Shown here: positions 1 through 10,583 of the stretch, one piece after another
Numbering within the stretch: position 1 is the stretch's first letter
Layout: each line of letters begins with the position of its first letter
Assembly (NCBI RefSeq): GCF_036320965.1
Contig: NC_092235.1
Coordinates: forward strand, 24,072,476 to 24,136,475
Source: Panulirus ornatus
Taxonomy: Eukaryota > Arthropoda > Malacostraca > Decapoda > Palinuridae
Direction: 5' to 3'
Length of the DNA: 64,000 nt
Notes under the pieces: model-generated
What the model was told of the DNA's origin: nothing
Databases searched by the model: none
The model's input: only the letters and a program-made list of their open reading frames with translations
Made by a program: the position numbers and the translations under genes

Positions 1-224
1 TCCCCTTCCCTTCCCCTCCCCAGCTCGTCCCTCACGCTGTAATTGCCCCCCCCTCCTCCTCCCCTCCCCTCCCCCATCCTTGCTTCTTATCCAAGGGGTA
101 ATTTCATAGTAGCATTTAGCGCATGGCTTTAATAACTGTGGGGTGGGAGGGAGAGGGGACACGGGCGGGGGTCGAACGGGGGGCCTCCCCCCAGCCCGCC
201 CGTCCGCCTGCATGACGACCAAAT
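1..224. other. C-rich and G-rich low-complexity leader, no gene seen
   Basis: Runs of CCCT, CCTCC and GGGG alternate with a short ordinary stretch. I see no repeat unit with a fixed period and no credible open frame. Confidence 0.5.
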
Positions 225-705
225 GGGGAGGGAAGGTGGGAAGGGAGGAGGGGCCCTAACTATCAAGAGGGCCCCCCCCTCTGACCTTCAAAGGGGAGGT
301 GGGAGGGCCCCTAACCATCATCAGGGCCCCTTGCTTACTAATGAGAGGGGAGGAACCCCTGGCCATCATTTAGACCCCTTGCCTAACAATTAGAGGGAGG
401 GCCCCTGACCATCATTAGGGCCCCTTGCCCACTAATGAGAGGGAAGGGCCCCTGACCATCATAAGAGCCCGCTGCCCACCAATGAAAAGGAGGGCCCCTG
501 ACCATCATTAGGGCCCGCTGCCTACCTATGAGAGGAGGGCCCCTCACCATCATTAGGGTCCCTTGCCCACCAATGAAGAGGAGGGCCCCTGACCATCATT
601 AGAGCCCGTTGCCCACCAATGAGAGGGAGGGCCCCTGACCATCATTAGGGCCCGTTGCCCAACAATGAGAGGGAGGGCCCCTGACCATCATAAGGGCCCG
701 GGGTT
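225..705 (+). repeat. 46-bp GC-rich minisatellite, about 10 copies
   Basis: The unit contains GGGCCCCTGACCATCATTAG followed by a CCCACCAATGAGAGGGAGG-like half. Successive starts near 447, 493, 538 and 584 are 45-46 bp apart. Copies at the left edge are more diverged than those from about 420 onward. Each unit carries the palindrome GGGCCC. The open frames crossing it arise from the repeat and are not genes. Confidence 0.85.
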
Positions 706-860
706 TCCTCGAGCTGAGGTTGGCGGCGTCTGCGGAAAAGGGGGGAAGGGGATGGAGGGGAAAAGGAGAGAGGGGGAAGGGAAGGAAAGGGGGGCTCTTG
801 GGCCTCGTTGGAGCTCATGAGATCTGCCGTCGAAGGGGGTGGAAGGGGGTTGAGGGAAAG

Positions 861-862
<2 letters not shown>

Positions 863-919
<57 letters not shown>

Positions 920-940
920 TGAGTGTGTGTGTGTGTGTGT
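863..940 (+). repeat. (GT)n microsatellite
   Basis: Nearly perfect GT tract with a GAGTGAGT interruption near 917-924. It produces the poly-Cys-Val and poly-Thr-His open frames seen here on both strands. Confidence 0.95.
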
Positions 941-1004
941 TCGTTCTTTTTCCCGAGCCTGCCTCCCTCCCGTCTGCCATAACTCCCCCTCCACCCCTCC
1001 TACA

Positions 1005-1075
1005 CACCCTCCTCCTCCTCCCTCCTCCTCCTCCTCCTCCCTCCTCCTCCTCCTCTCTCGCCGATCTTCTCCTTC
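1005..1075 (+). repeat. (CTC)n pyrimidine tract
   Basis: Interrupted CTC trinucleotide run, all pyrimidine on the plus strand. It is a simple repeat and not a polyserine exon. Confidence 0.8.
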
Positions 1076-1084
1076 CTGATGACA

Positions 1085-1760
1085 TCCTTCGCTTAATCTA
1101 GACGGGCTCCCCCTGTAATACAGCCCGCGGTAATAGGGCACCTCTGCCTCCCTGGAACCAACCAAACCCCCAAACCCCTCCACTCCCACCCCATGCCCCT
1201 CCCTCCTCTCCCATCTCCCCCCCCCCATGGCTCTGCTTTGTGATCATGGAGCCCCTGCCTCGCTATTATAGGATTTCCTCCTTGATTTAGGACTTGTTAA
1301 ACTATTTACTACCCCCTTTTGGCGAGGATCAGGAATATTATCACGGGGGGGGGGGGGGTGTTTCTTATACAAGTCGAAACTCAGAAAATGGGGGGGGGGA
1401 TGAACCCCCCGTTTTCTTTTTTTCTCTCTTTTTTTTTTAAGCGTTTCTCTTTATCTCTCTCGGGGAAGCCGGCTGGATACAAAGGGAAGTCTGGCCTTAT
1501 ATGTTATATGTCGTGTTGTGGATGATTAGAGACGTGTTCTGGGCAGCGGGCGTCTCCTACAGTAATTAGCGGTAATTACTCTAGATCGTTACAGCTATTA
1601 CTTATGTATCAAGATGGAAGGTGAGGGAGAGCAGGGGAGGGAATGGGGTGTGGGGTGGGGAGGGGAGGAGAATCCCTCCTCCCTCTCCCCCCTTTCGAGA
1701 GGTTACAGTATTATATGCCTCAACCGGAAGTTGTGTATATCTTTTCTTTTTTTTCTTCTA
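1085..1760. other. Low-complexity spacer with poly-G and poly-T runs, no gene seen
   Basis: Contains G homopolymers near 1345 and 1390, a T run near 1430, and G-rich then C-rich blocks at 1620-1690. The short open frames lack domain-like composition. Confidence 0.5.
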
Positions 1761-1763
1761 AAC

Positions 1764-2260
1764 CCCGTGAGCATTTGACGGTGCGATCTCTTGAGCACGA
1801 CGGTACGATGCCGTCAAGCACGACGGTACGATCCTTCAAGCACGACGGTACGATCCTTCAAGCACGACGGTACGATCCTTCAAGCACGACGGTACGATGC
1901 CGTCAAGCACGACGGTACGATCCTTCAAGCACGACGGTACGATGCCGTCAAGCACGACGGTACGATCCTTCAAGCACGACGGTACGATCCTGCAAACACG
2001 ACGGTACGATCCTTCATGCACGACGGTACAATCCTTCAAGCACGACGGTACGATGCCGTCAAGCACGACGGTACGATGCCGTCAAGCACGACGGTACGAT
2101 CCTTCAAGCACGACGGTACGATCCTTCAAGCACGACGGTACGATCCTTCAAGCACGACGGTACGATCCTGCAAGCACGATGGTACGATCCTTCAAGCACG
2201 ATGGTACGATCCTTCAAGCACGACGGTACGATCCTTCAAGCACGACGGTACGACCCTTGG
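1764..2260 (+). repeat. 22-bp minisatellite arm of GAGCACGACGGTACGA family (locus A, left arm)
   Basis: About 22 tandem copies of a 22-bp unit with core AAGCACGACGGTACGAT; units alternate between a CCTTC and a GCCGTC linker. The period was measured directly (repeat starts 1861 and 1883). Because 22 is not a multiple of three, a plus-strand open frame through it gives a 22-residue peptide repeat cycling through all three frames. That argues against coding selection. Every unit holds three intact CpGs. It is the largest of about 14 loci of this family in the window and ends directly at a palindromic core at 2257-2301. Confidence 0.9.
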
Positions 2261-2301
2261 CATAAAGGCCTGACCTTTCACTCGTCTCGTAAAGGTCAGG
2301 C
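2257..2301 (+). repeat. Palindromic core of foldback-like element, locus A
   Basis: GCCTGACCTTT (2268-2278) is the perfect reverse complement of AAAGGTCAGGC (2291-2301), giving an 11-bp stem with a 12-nt loop. The flanking CGACCCTTGG on the left mirrors the CCCAAGGGTCG found right of the same core at other loci (for example 60587-60605). This is the junction between the direct arm and the 35-bp repeats. Confidence 0.8.
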
Positions 2302-2582
2302 TACGTCGTCATACGCAAGGCTCGTATCGTCAAACTTACGCCATCATACGCGAGGCTCGTATCGTCAAACTTACGCCATCATACGCGAGGCTCGTATCGT
2401 CAGACTTACGCCATCATACGCGAGGCTCCTATCGTCAAACTTACGCCATCATACGCGAGGCTCGTATCGTCAGACTTACGCCTTCATACGCGAGGCTCGT
2501 ATCGTCAGACTTACGCCATCATACACGAGGCTCGTATCGTCAGACTTACACCATCATACGCAAGGCTCGTATCGTCAGACTT
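2302..2582 (+). repeat. 35-bp minisatellite derived from the foldback core, about 8 copies
   Basis: Repeat starts at 2342 and 2377 give a 35-bp period. The unit, CCATCATACGCGAGGCTCGT followed by ATCGTCAGACTTACG, aligns with the core-plus-inverted-arm sequence elsewhere in the window (GGCCATCATACCCACGGGTC and so on at 54998). It therefore looks like a secondary tandem amplification of the right half of the same element. Each unit also holds a small hairpin, GAG-G-CTC. Confidence 0.8.
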
Positions 2583-3004
2583 GTGAAGTTTAATCTCTTG
2601 TTGCTATCATCCCCTTCTATCCAGCATTTAAGACAAAAAAACAAAATCATTTCTCCATACTCTAAAACAAATGAGAATCTAATACACAACCACGTGAAGC
2701 ACCAGTACACTATGTACCTGTAATTGTCTGTACTCGTGCGAAACGATTCAGTATCTGCACTGTATTGGTAGGACATCAGTTAACCCAGCCCTTTATCTTT
2801 TTATGCCAGTACACTCTATCAATATACCACGGCTCTTTCATAATCTGTTGCATGCCACTGTTAATCCCCCCAATATCCATTGGTCCAATTTAGGTAAAGG
2901 GGATTTCGCCCTTATGAAATATGTAGCGGGCATGTTTGTTTTTTTTCGCCTCTCCCAGGTGTTATGTAGCATTTGGCCGCTCACTGAAGCTATGTGAAGC
3001 TTAA
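2583..3004. other. Non-repetitive spacer, nothing recognised
   Basis: AT-moderate sequence with no tandem structure. Open frames of 64 and 76 codons occur but have no recognisable domain. Confidence 0.4.
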
Positions 3005-3262
3005 TCTTATAATGCAAATACCTTCAGCATTGAATACATTATACAACTATCTTCAGCATCAAGTGACACATTATATGCATATCTTCAGCATTTAGTGAAA
3101 CATTCTAGGAATATTTTCATCATTAAGTGACACATTTAACAAATATTTTCAACATTAAATTACACATTATACAAATACTTTCAGCATTAAGTAACACATT
3201 ATACAAATACTTTCAGCATTAAGTAACACATTATACAAATACTTTCAGCATTAAGTAACATC
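3005..3262 (+). repeat. 32-bp AT-rich minisatellite, about 8 copies
   Basis: Unit with ACTTTCAGCATTAAGTAACA. The last three copies are near-identical, with exact 32-bp spacing at 3181, 3213 and 3245. Earlier copies become progressively more diverged to the left, the usual pattern of end-biased homogenisation. Confidence 0.85.
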
Positions 3263-3930
3263 AACTGGACAGAACACGACCCTTATTAAATCTTGGAACC
3301 TCACTGCTCCTGTCGTGTGTTCTGTGCATGGGGGGTTCCTATTCTCGTCTGTTTCTGTTCGTCTCGGCAGCAGCAACACCAGTTCCATGGATTTCATTCC
3401 CGGAGAAGTACACCCCAGAACACCTTCCATTTAACTATATCGTAGTGATTCCTCATAGCCCCCACACACGTCGTATAAAAGACTTTTTCTTCCTTCGTCG
3501 ATTATCTTCTCTTTTTCTTCCTTCGTGGATTATCTTCTCTATATAGCGCCTATTTCTGGCGCCGCTCACCGCGAGTTCCTTTCGACTCTTTTTAAGACAC
3601 TACACACGTTCGAGTCCTTCGCTCTTCCGCTTCGCGTAAAAACAGGCCGAAATTCTACCCGGCTCATCATCATCATCATTATTCTCCAAACCCACGTTTA
3701 TTTCCGTCTACAGCAGCAGCAGGAGGAGGTGGTGTCCTAACCAGGGGGCAACACAGTGTAACCGGGGCCTCTCCTCACCTCCACCCTCCCCTCACAAGAC
3801 TTCATGCTATCATACCTCGCAATAATTATGGAACACTTCTGCCAAATTACATTCGCCGCCTTGATTAATTTACGACCAGTGAATTCCCGACTACAGAACA
3901 GCATCGCCCCAACCATTTGCTCGCTGATGG
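3263..3930. other. Spacer with short ATC/CAG/AGG triplet runs, no gene seen
   Basis: Includes an imperfect duplicated segment (CTTCCTTCGTCGATTATCTT versus CTTCCTTCGTGGATTATCTT near 3488 and 3518), a short (ATC)n near 3664 and CAGCAGCAG near 3711. Confidence 0.45.
3473..3481 (+). promoter_or_regulatory. Possible TATA box (GTATAAAAG)
   Basis: A good match to the metazoan TATA consensus. The downstream sequence is a T/C-rich duplication with no clear initiator and no convincing exon, so this may be chance. Confidence 0.15.
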
Positions 3931-3933
3931 CAT

Positions 3934-3942
3934 ACACACACA

Positions 3943-3973
<31 letters not shown>
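3934..3973 (+). repeat. (CA)n microsatellite
   Basis: CA tract with one CCA interruption. Confidence 0.9.
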
Positions 3974-4141
3974 TGCGTTTAGGTCTGCCCTTCAACAAAC
4001 ACGTTGATGCGAAGTAATATCATAAATGGATTCCTGTGATAAATTACGTAAAGTAAAAAAAAAAAAAAACTGTAGTTTCATATCGTAATTACTTGAACGT
4101 CCACACGTGTTACAGATGAGTCGCCATCTGTGTGTGTTGTG

Positions 4142-4142
<1 letters not shown>

Positions 4143-4179
<37 letters not shown>
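4143..4179 (+). repeat. (GT)n microsatellite
   Basis: Pure GT tract preceded by short degenerate GT. Confidence 0.9.
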
Positions 4180-4181
<2 letters not shown>

Positions 4182-4444
4182 ACCTATTTGTACTGTATGA
4201 GGAGGAAAGGGTTTCACACACTCGTGGGGCTCCGTCTCTTTAGTGTGTAGCCTGCGTGAACAAGGGGTACCCAAGACACCACTGAAAAGCCTGAGAGGTG
4301 TGGATGTGTCGTGTATACAAACATTCATCTATACACACTACAGAATCAAGGGGCGCGAGAGTGCGAAGACGAGACGCGTCACCATGCAAAGCTTTGATCC
4401 TCGCACCAAAGATCTCCCAAGCCTAGGATGGTCCACGGCTGTAC

Positions 4445-4955
4445 GGCACCTTGAGCACGACAGTAAGGCCCTTGAGCACGACAGTAAGGCCCTTGAGTAC
4501 GACAGTACGATCCTTGAGCACAACGATATAATCCTCTAGCACGACAATACAGCCCTTGAGCACGAAAGTACGTCCCTTGAGCACGACAGTACGGCCCTTG
4601 AGCATGACAGTACGATCCTTAAGCACGACGGTATAATCCTCGAGCACGACAATACGACCCTCGAGCACGACAATACGACCCTTGAGCACGACAGTATGGC
4701 CCTTGAGCACGACAGTACGATCCTTGAGCACGACGGTATAATCCTCGAGCACGACAATACGACCCTCAAGCACGACAATACGACCCTTGAGCACAAGAGC
4801 GCGACCCTTGAGCACGAGAGCGCGACCCTTGAGCACGACAGTACGGCCCTTGAGCACGACGGTACGATCCTTGAGCACAACGGTACGACACTTGATCACG
4901 AACCCTATATATATATATATATCCAGCGTCGTACCGTTGTGGTCTTTTCCAAGCT
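4445..4955 (+). repeat. 21-bp minisatellite of the GAGCACGACGGTACGA family (locus B) with a small inverted arm
   Basis: About 21 direct copies of a 21-bp unit (starts 4451, 4472, 4493) built on TTGAGCACGACAGTACG, running to about 4900. A short (AT)n follows, then GTCGTACCGTTGTGG in the opposite orientation at about 4928-4942. Because 21 is a multiple of three, the array stays open as a heptapeptide repeat on the plus strand (LEHDSTI-like) and on the minus strand. Openness on both strands marks the frames as by-products. Units alternate among several variants, suggesting higher-order duplication. Confidence 0.88.
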
Positions 4956-5231
4956 AACCAGCCCTATCGACCCACCAGCACAAGCTGTCCGAATCAGCCT
5001 CACTCTGTCTGTAACTTCGGAGGTTGGGTGATTATCTGAGCTCTAATCAAGGCCGCTAACAATCAAGTTATAACCAAGAGACCAAAACTTTTCCTGAACA
5101 TATTCTTCAGCCGTTCAAAGCAACGCTTTGGGTCATGCGCGCTCTCACTAAATAGGTCGTCTTCGTGTGTTCCTTAAGAAAAACAACAAAATGATGATGA
5201 AAAAAAAAAAAGAGAGTTAAGAAAGTATAAC

Positions 5232-5233
<2 letters not shown>

Positions 5234-5315
<82 letters not shown>
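5234..5315 (+). repeat. (GA)n microsatellite
   Basis: Perfect 82-bp GA tract. Confidence 0.97.
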
Positions 5316-5318
<3 letters not shown>

Positions 5319-5760
5319 ACGTAAGGCGGGCCGCGTTACTAATTGCGAAATTACTTTTACTTACTTAAAGTTAATGGGACATTTTACCACCAGCATGTTA
5401 CTGCTGCTGCCTTGCTATGGGAGAGTCAGGTTAATGTCAACACAACTATACACCTCGGGTGTTTAACCTCCGCTGTATTATTCCAACGCCGAACAAAATT
5501 CGAAAGGCAACTCATCAGCTCAGAAAAGCGACGTCAAACCGACAATTCAATCGGGTTAATGGACATTTTGCCTCTTGTCATGTTAGCAAAAACATTAACA
5601 TACTTCGCAACTGTAATCAGTGAATGGCAACAGCGTTTCAAAATGTTTCAATTAACAGATGCGTCAGCTCGAGGCCATAAATCAAAATGGTATTCATTTA
5701 TAAACTTGATATGACACACACACACACAGTTGGGCTGGGGAAAAAAATTATGTGTCACCA

Positions 5761-5796
<36 letters not shown>

Positions 5797-7025
5797 GCCT
5801 GTTCACATGACCCCGTACAATACAAAATGTAATAGTTTGGCATAGAAAATTCTCTTCACATATTCAACACAACTCCTACCAAAACTGTGCGATCAAGCCA
5901 GAGCTATGGCAACAAAATACGTCAAGAAATGAAATAAAAAAAGAATCATCCTAGTGTAATTATCGTAATTATCCTATCGTTTAAAGAGCGTGATATTCAA
6001 ATGCAAAATACTACGAACTGTGTTATTAATACAGAAAACGGAATACACCTCTTAGGTGCATCATTATCTATGTATAGATACGAGTCCTCTAAACATAAAT
6101 GAGTCTACCATTTCAGAGGTAATACAGTATAACACAAGAGGCAGACATATAGTAAACTTCCCAATGCCCGGAGGAGACTAGGCTTTTCATCGCCCCGCAT
6201 ATACATCCCAATGAAACGCGTATTCAAAGGATGTTAAATAAGTCGAGATTCTGGGCTTGATTACCTTGTATGGTAGAGATAAAGGATCACATTCTGTTAT
6301 AATCAAGGTCTTCCCTTAAATCATGCTTTACCCTTATATCATGGGTTACTCTTTTTTTTTTTTTTTTTTAAGTCAATCTACATTCGGGAATACGATTAAG
6401 TTAATCCCGACGCTTGACAGGCGACACAAATGACATATAGAAAAATAATGATTTTTTTTGTGTTCACCTATTTTGACTATTGGATGAAAACCAACATGGC
6501 AAATTGTTACGATACCCAAAGGTAAGTCAAGTCACGTAAACCAACTACCCAAGAATCATCTCTCCTGTTTTTAATGAGTCAGTTCTCTATACATTTCAAC
6601 CACGGCCCAAGTCCCTGTATCATTCAAACCCAAAGGCTAGTAACCTGATGGGAATCATTGAACTACGGTCAGTAGTAGGGTAAGGTGTGTGACACTTTAC
6701 TACTTTTAATAAGGGTATACGGTACTTTTGGAAAGAAAAAAAAACTAGACCTTTTTAAATTCGTAGAGAAGGAAGCATCCTATTGTTTCTCAATATGGGA
6801 ATAACATAATCAACCACCATAATCAATATCTGGAATTCGTCTCTGCTGCATGCGCCATCGTGTCGCAGATCAGTTTGTTGACAAACGACGCCTCCTAATG
6901 TAAACAAACACCGCTGACCAATCACGCACTCCGCAGATAACTAGTTGGGGCGATGGCGAAACAGGCAGCTGCAACTGCTAAGTACATACGGTCGGCAGCT
7001 TTCGAACAGTAATGTCCAGCGTGTG

Positions 7026-7030
<5 letters not shown>
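5316..7030. other. AT-moderate non-repetitive stretch, no gene recognised
   Basis: Apart from two short (CA)n tracts (5714-5728, 5763-5794) and A/T homopolymers near 6350, I see no repeats. A 123-codon frame at 5343-5714 has no recognised domain and no splice-like context that I can argue. Left uncalled. Confidence 0.45.
5763..5794 (+). repeat. (CA)n microsatellite
   Basis: Pure CA tract; a shorter one lies at 5714-5728. Confidence 0.9.

Positions 7031-7117
<87 letters not shown>
7031..7117 (+). repeat. (GA)n microsatellite
   Basis: Perfect GA tract, paired with a (GT)n tract only 33 bp downstream. Confidence 0.97.
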
Positions 7118-7123
<6 letters not shown>

Positions 7124-7146
7124 CACTCGTGTTGCCCTGTATCTTA

Positions 7147-7150
<4 letters not shown>

Positions 7151-7206
<56 letters not shown>
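7151..7206 (+). repeat. (GT)n microsatellite
   Basis: Perfect GT tract. Confidence 0.97.
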
Positions 7207-7208
<2 letters not shown>

Positions 7209-7284
7209 TTTAATGAGGAGATGAGGAGTCATGAAACACCACATTCATTCAGCAAATGATTAAGATATAGTCTCGGTGAAGAAC

Positions 7285-7770
7285 GTTCCTCGGAGAGGGA
7301 TCCAATCCTTCCCAAATGCATGATGCTCCTACTAAGGGGAATCCAGTCCCTCGAAGATAAGGATTCCATTCTCCCGATGGGATCAAATCCCTTAGAAAGG
7401 GATCCAATCCTAAGGGAAAGGATTAAGCCACTCAAAAGGGATCAAAATCTCTTTAAGGAGGGATTTCATCTCCCGGTAAGGACGATCCAATCCCTTGGCG
7501 AAGAGATTAAATCCCCTGGAAAGATATGAAATCCTCCAGAGATCAAATCTCTCAGAGGGGGACTGGAAACCTCTCGCTGAGAGATATATCCCCTTCGGAG
7601 ATCCAATCCCACGGAAAGGGATCCAATCCCTTCAGAAAAAAAAGGCGATGTAATCCCTCGGAAAAGGGGGATGTAATCCCTCGGAAAGTGAGTATCCAAT
7701 CCCTCCCAGTGCGATCGTATCCCAGGGAAAGGGATCAAAGCCCTGGGAGAGTAATCAAATAATCTAAAAA
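7285..7770 (+). repeat. Degenerate minisatellite of GGGAT-NNN-ATCCC hairpins
   Basis: About 20 diverged units of roughly 22-27 bp. Most contain AATCCC or GGGATC, and several form perfect 5-bp-stem hairpins (GGGATCCAATCCC near 7617, GGGATGTAATCCC near 7669). A GAA-type spacer joins the units. Open frames cross it on both strands, again as by-products. Confidence 0.75.
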
Positions 7771-7843
7771 AAAAAAAAAAGGGGAAAAAAAATCATGACA
7801 GAAAACGAACACAAGGGGACGCACACACGCGCGCACAAACACA

Positions 7844-7844
<1 letters not shown>

Positions 7845-7889
<45 letters not shown>
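7845..7889 (+). repeat. (CA)n microsatellite
   Basis: CA tract preceded by an imperfect CACGCGCG stretch. Confidence 0.92.
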
Positions 7890-7893
<4 letters not shown>

Positions 7894-8054
7894 CGCCCTG
7901 ATCATCTCTCATTAACCTGGAATTAGTAAGAACATCAAAAGGACACGTCTTTTATCCAGCAGCCGCGGACGCCGTCTTTGCACACAGCTTTCCACCTACA
8001 AAGAGAGATAATGGCTGGCTAACAAAGGCGCCCAGTTTTACAAGGTGAAGCTTG

Positions 8055-8058
<4 letters not shown>

Positions 8059-8114
<56 letters not shown>
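8059..8114 (+). repeat. (GA)n microsatellite
   Basis: Perfect GA tract, first of three purine/pyrimidine dinucleotide tracts in 400 bp. Confidence 0.97.
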
Positions 8115-8117
<3 letters not shown>

Positions 8118-8179
8118 ACGAGTTTCTGTCAACAAGACAGGGGCTTGCGCGTAACGCTCACCGCATATCTTGCATGTTG

Positions 8180-8185
<6 letters not shown>

Positions 8186-8259
<74 letters not shown>
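8186..8259 (+). repeat. (CT)n microsatellite
   Basis: Perfect CT tract, opposite in strand sense to the GA tracts on either side. Confidence 0.97.
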
Positions 8260-8262
<3 letters not shown>

Positions 8263-8270
8263 GCACGTTA

Positions 8271-8298
8271 GGTAATTATCAGGAAACTGATAATTACC
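8271..8298 (+). other. Perfect 12-bp hairpin with GAAA loop
   Basis: GGTAATTATCAG (8271-8282), loop GAAA, CTGATAATTACC (8287-8298). The stem is perfect and lies between a (CT)n and a (GA)n tract, which can themselves pair. Confidence 0.85.
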
Positions 8299-8353
8299 CA
8301 ATTATCTACTTTTTTTTCTAACTAGTTTGCGCTTTTTCCGTTTCATGTTTTCT

Positions 8354-8358
<5 letters not shown>

Positions 8359-8434
<76 letters not shown>
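8359..8434 (+). repeat. (GA)n microsatellite
   Basis: Perfect GA tract. Confidence 0.97.
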
Positions 8435-8435
<1 letters not shown>

Positions 8436-8437
<2 letters not shown>

Positions 8438-9040
8438 AGGGGGGGAGAGAAATTCCCAGTAAGTAAGTAAGACAAGCGTCGAGTGGAGGGGTGGGGGAGG
8501 AGAAGGAAAAAATCGTTGATTTCATTTCAGCTTAAAACCAGAATTCGAGACTCATCTCTTCAATTCCATAATATGTTCCACGAACTTTAACATAATCAGC
8601 CACACGAGTACCCAGCCGACTGCTCTAAGACAAACATCCTTTCCCCGAACAGCGAAGACGTATAATTCTCAAAAAATCTCTTCTCTAGTCTCCATCATCC
8701 ACTTCGAATATTACCTCTCCATTTTACAAGTCTATAAAAAAACATATGAAAAAAAGAAAGTTCACATCAATTTCTTGCCAACTGTTTATTTCAGTCATCA
8801 GTTCTATTCTTCATGACAGACGGCAATGATTGAGGCATTGAATTCCCAACTATAGAACATGAGAAAAATTCGACCAACTGAATTATCACAAATACCCCCC
8901 CATTATGTCACAGAAAACGGGAGATAACAGTTATTTCTTAACAAACCGTAATTTACATTCATAACTTCAAGGTTTTAATAATATCTGTACTAGTATTGTA
9001 ATAAAATGGGTGATAAAGGAAGAAAATATTTCATATGTGA
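8436..9040. other. AT-rich spacer, no gene seen
   Basis: No tandem structure and no domain-like frame. Confidence 0.4.
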
Positions 9041-9057
9041 ATATACATATATATGTG

Positions 9058-9070
<13 letters not shown>

Positions 9071-9088
<18 letters not shown>

Positions 9089-9091
9089 TTT
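9071..9091 (-). other. Poly(A) tail of LINE copy 1
   Basis: T run on the plus strand, which is an A tail on the element strand. It abuts TA dinucleotides at 9041-9070, the 3' boundary of the insertion. Confidence 0.75.
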
Positions 9092-9274
9092 ATACTTTGT
9101 CGCTGTCTCCCGCGTTTGCGAGGTAGCGCAAGGAAACAGACGAAAGAAATGGCCCAACCCCCCCCCCCATACACATGTACATACGTCCACACACGCAAAT
9201 ATACATACCTACACAGCCTTCCATGGTTTACCCCAGACGCTTCACATGCCTTGATTCAATCCACTGACAGCACG

Positions 9275-10583
9275 TCAACCCCTGTATACCACATCGCTCC
9301 AATTCACTCTATTCCTTGCCCTCCTTTCACCCTCCTGCATGTTCAGGCCCCGATCACACAAAATCTTTTTCACTCCATCTTTCCACCTCCAATTTGGTCT
9401 CCCTCTTCTCCTCGTTCCCTCCACCTCCGACACATATATCCTCTTGGTCAATCTTTCCTCACTCATTCTCTCCATGTGCCCAAACCATTTCAAAACACCC
9501 TCTTCTGCTCTCTCAACCACGCTCTTTTTATTTCCACACATCTCTCTTACCCTTACGTTACTTACTCGATCAAACCACCTCACACCACACATTGTCCTCA
9601 AACATCTCATTTCCAGCACATCCATCCTCCTGCGCACATCTCTATCCATAGCCCACGCCTCGCAACCATACAACATTGTTGGAACCACTATTCCTTCAAA
9701 CATACCCATTTTTGCTTTCCGAGATAATGTTCTCGACTTCCACACATTTTTCAAGGCTCCCAAAATTTTCGCCCCCTCCCCCACCCTATGATCCACTTCC
9801 GCTTCCATGGTTCCATCCGCTGACAGATCCACTCCCAGGTATCTAAAACACTTCACTTCCTCCAGTTTTTCTCCATTCAAACTCACCTCCCAATTGACTT
9901 GACCCTCACCCCTACTGTACCTAATAACCTTGCTCTTATTCACATTTACTCTTAACTTTCTTCTTCCACACACTTTACCAAACTCAGTCACCAGCTTCTG
10001 CAGTTTCTCACATGAATCAGCCACCAGCGCTGTATCATCAGCGAACAACAACTGACTCACTTCCCAAGCTCTCTCATCCCCAACAGACTTCATACTTGCC
10101 CCTCTTTCCAAAACTCTTGCATTTACCTCCCTAACAACCCCATCCATAAACAAATTAAACAACCATGGAGACATCACACACCCCTGCCGCAAACCTACAT
10201 TCACTGAGAACCCATCACTTTCCTCTCTTCCTACACGTACACATGCCTTACATCCTCGATAAAAACTTTTCACTGCTTCTAACAACTTGCCTCCCACACC
10301 ATATATTCTTAATACCTTCCACAGAGCATCTCTATCAACTCTATCATATGCCTTCTCCAGATCCATAAATGCTACATACAAATCCATTTGCTTTTCTAAG
10401 TATTTCTCACATACATTCTTCAAAGCAAACACCTGATCCACACATCCTCTACCACTTCTGAAACCACACTGCTCTTCCCCAATCTGATGCTCTGTACATG
10501 CCTTCACCCTCTCAATCAATACCCTCCCATATAATTTACCAGGAATACTCAACAAACTTACACCTCTGTAATTTGAGCACTCA

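Noticed and set aside
645..1228. Arg/Glu/Thr-His-rich open frames
   Set aside because: They are readings of (GT)n and (CTC)n tracts in several frames and both strands.
1643..2593. 316-codon repetitive frame
   Set aside because: It follows the 22-bp and 35-bp tandem units through all phases; alternative frames and the minus strand are equally open, so there is no sign of coding constraint.
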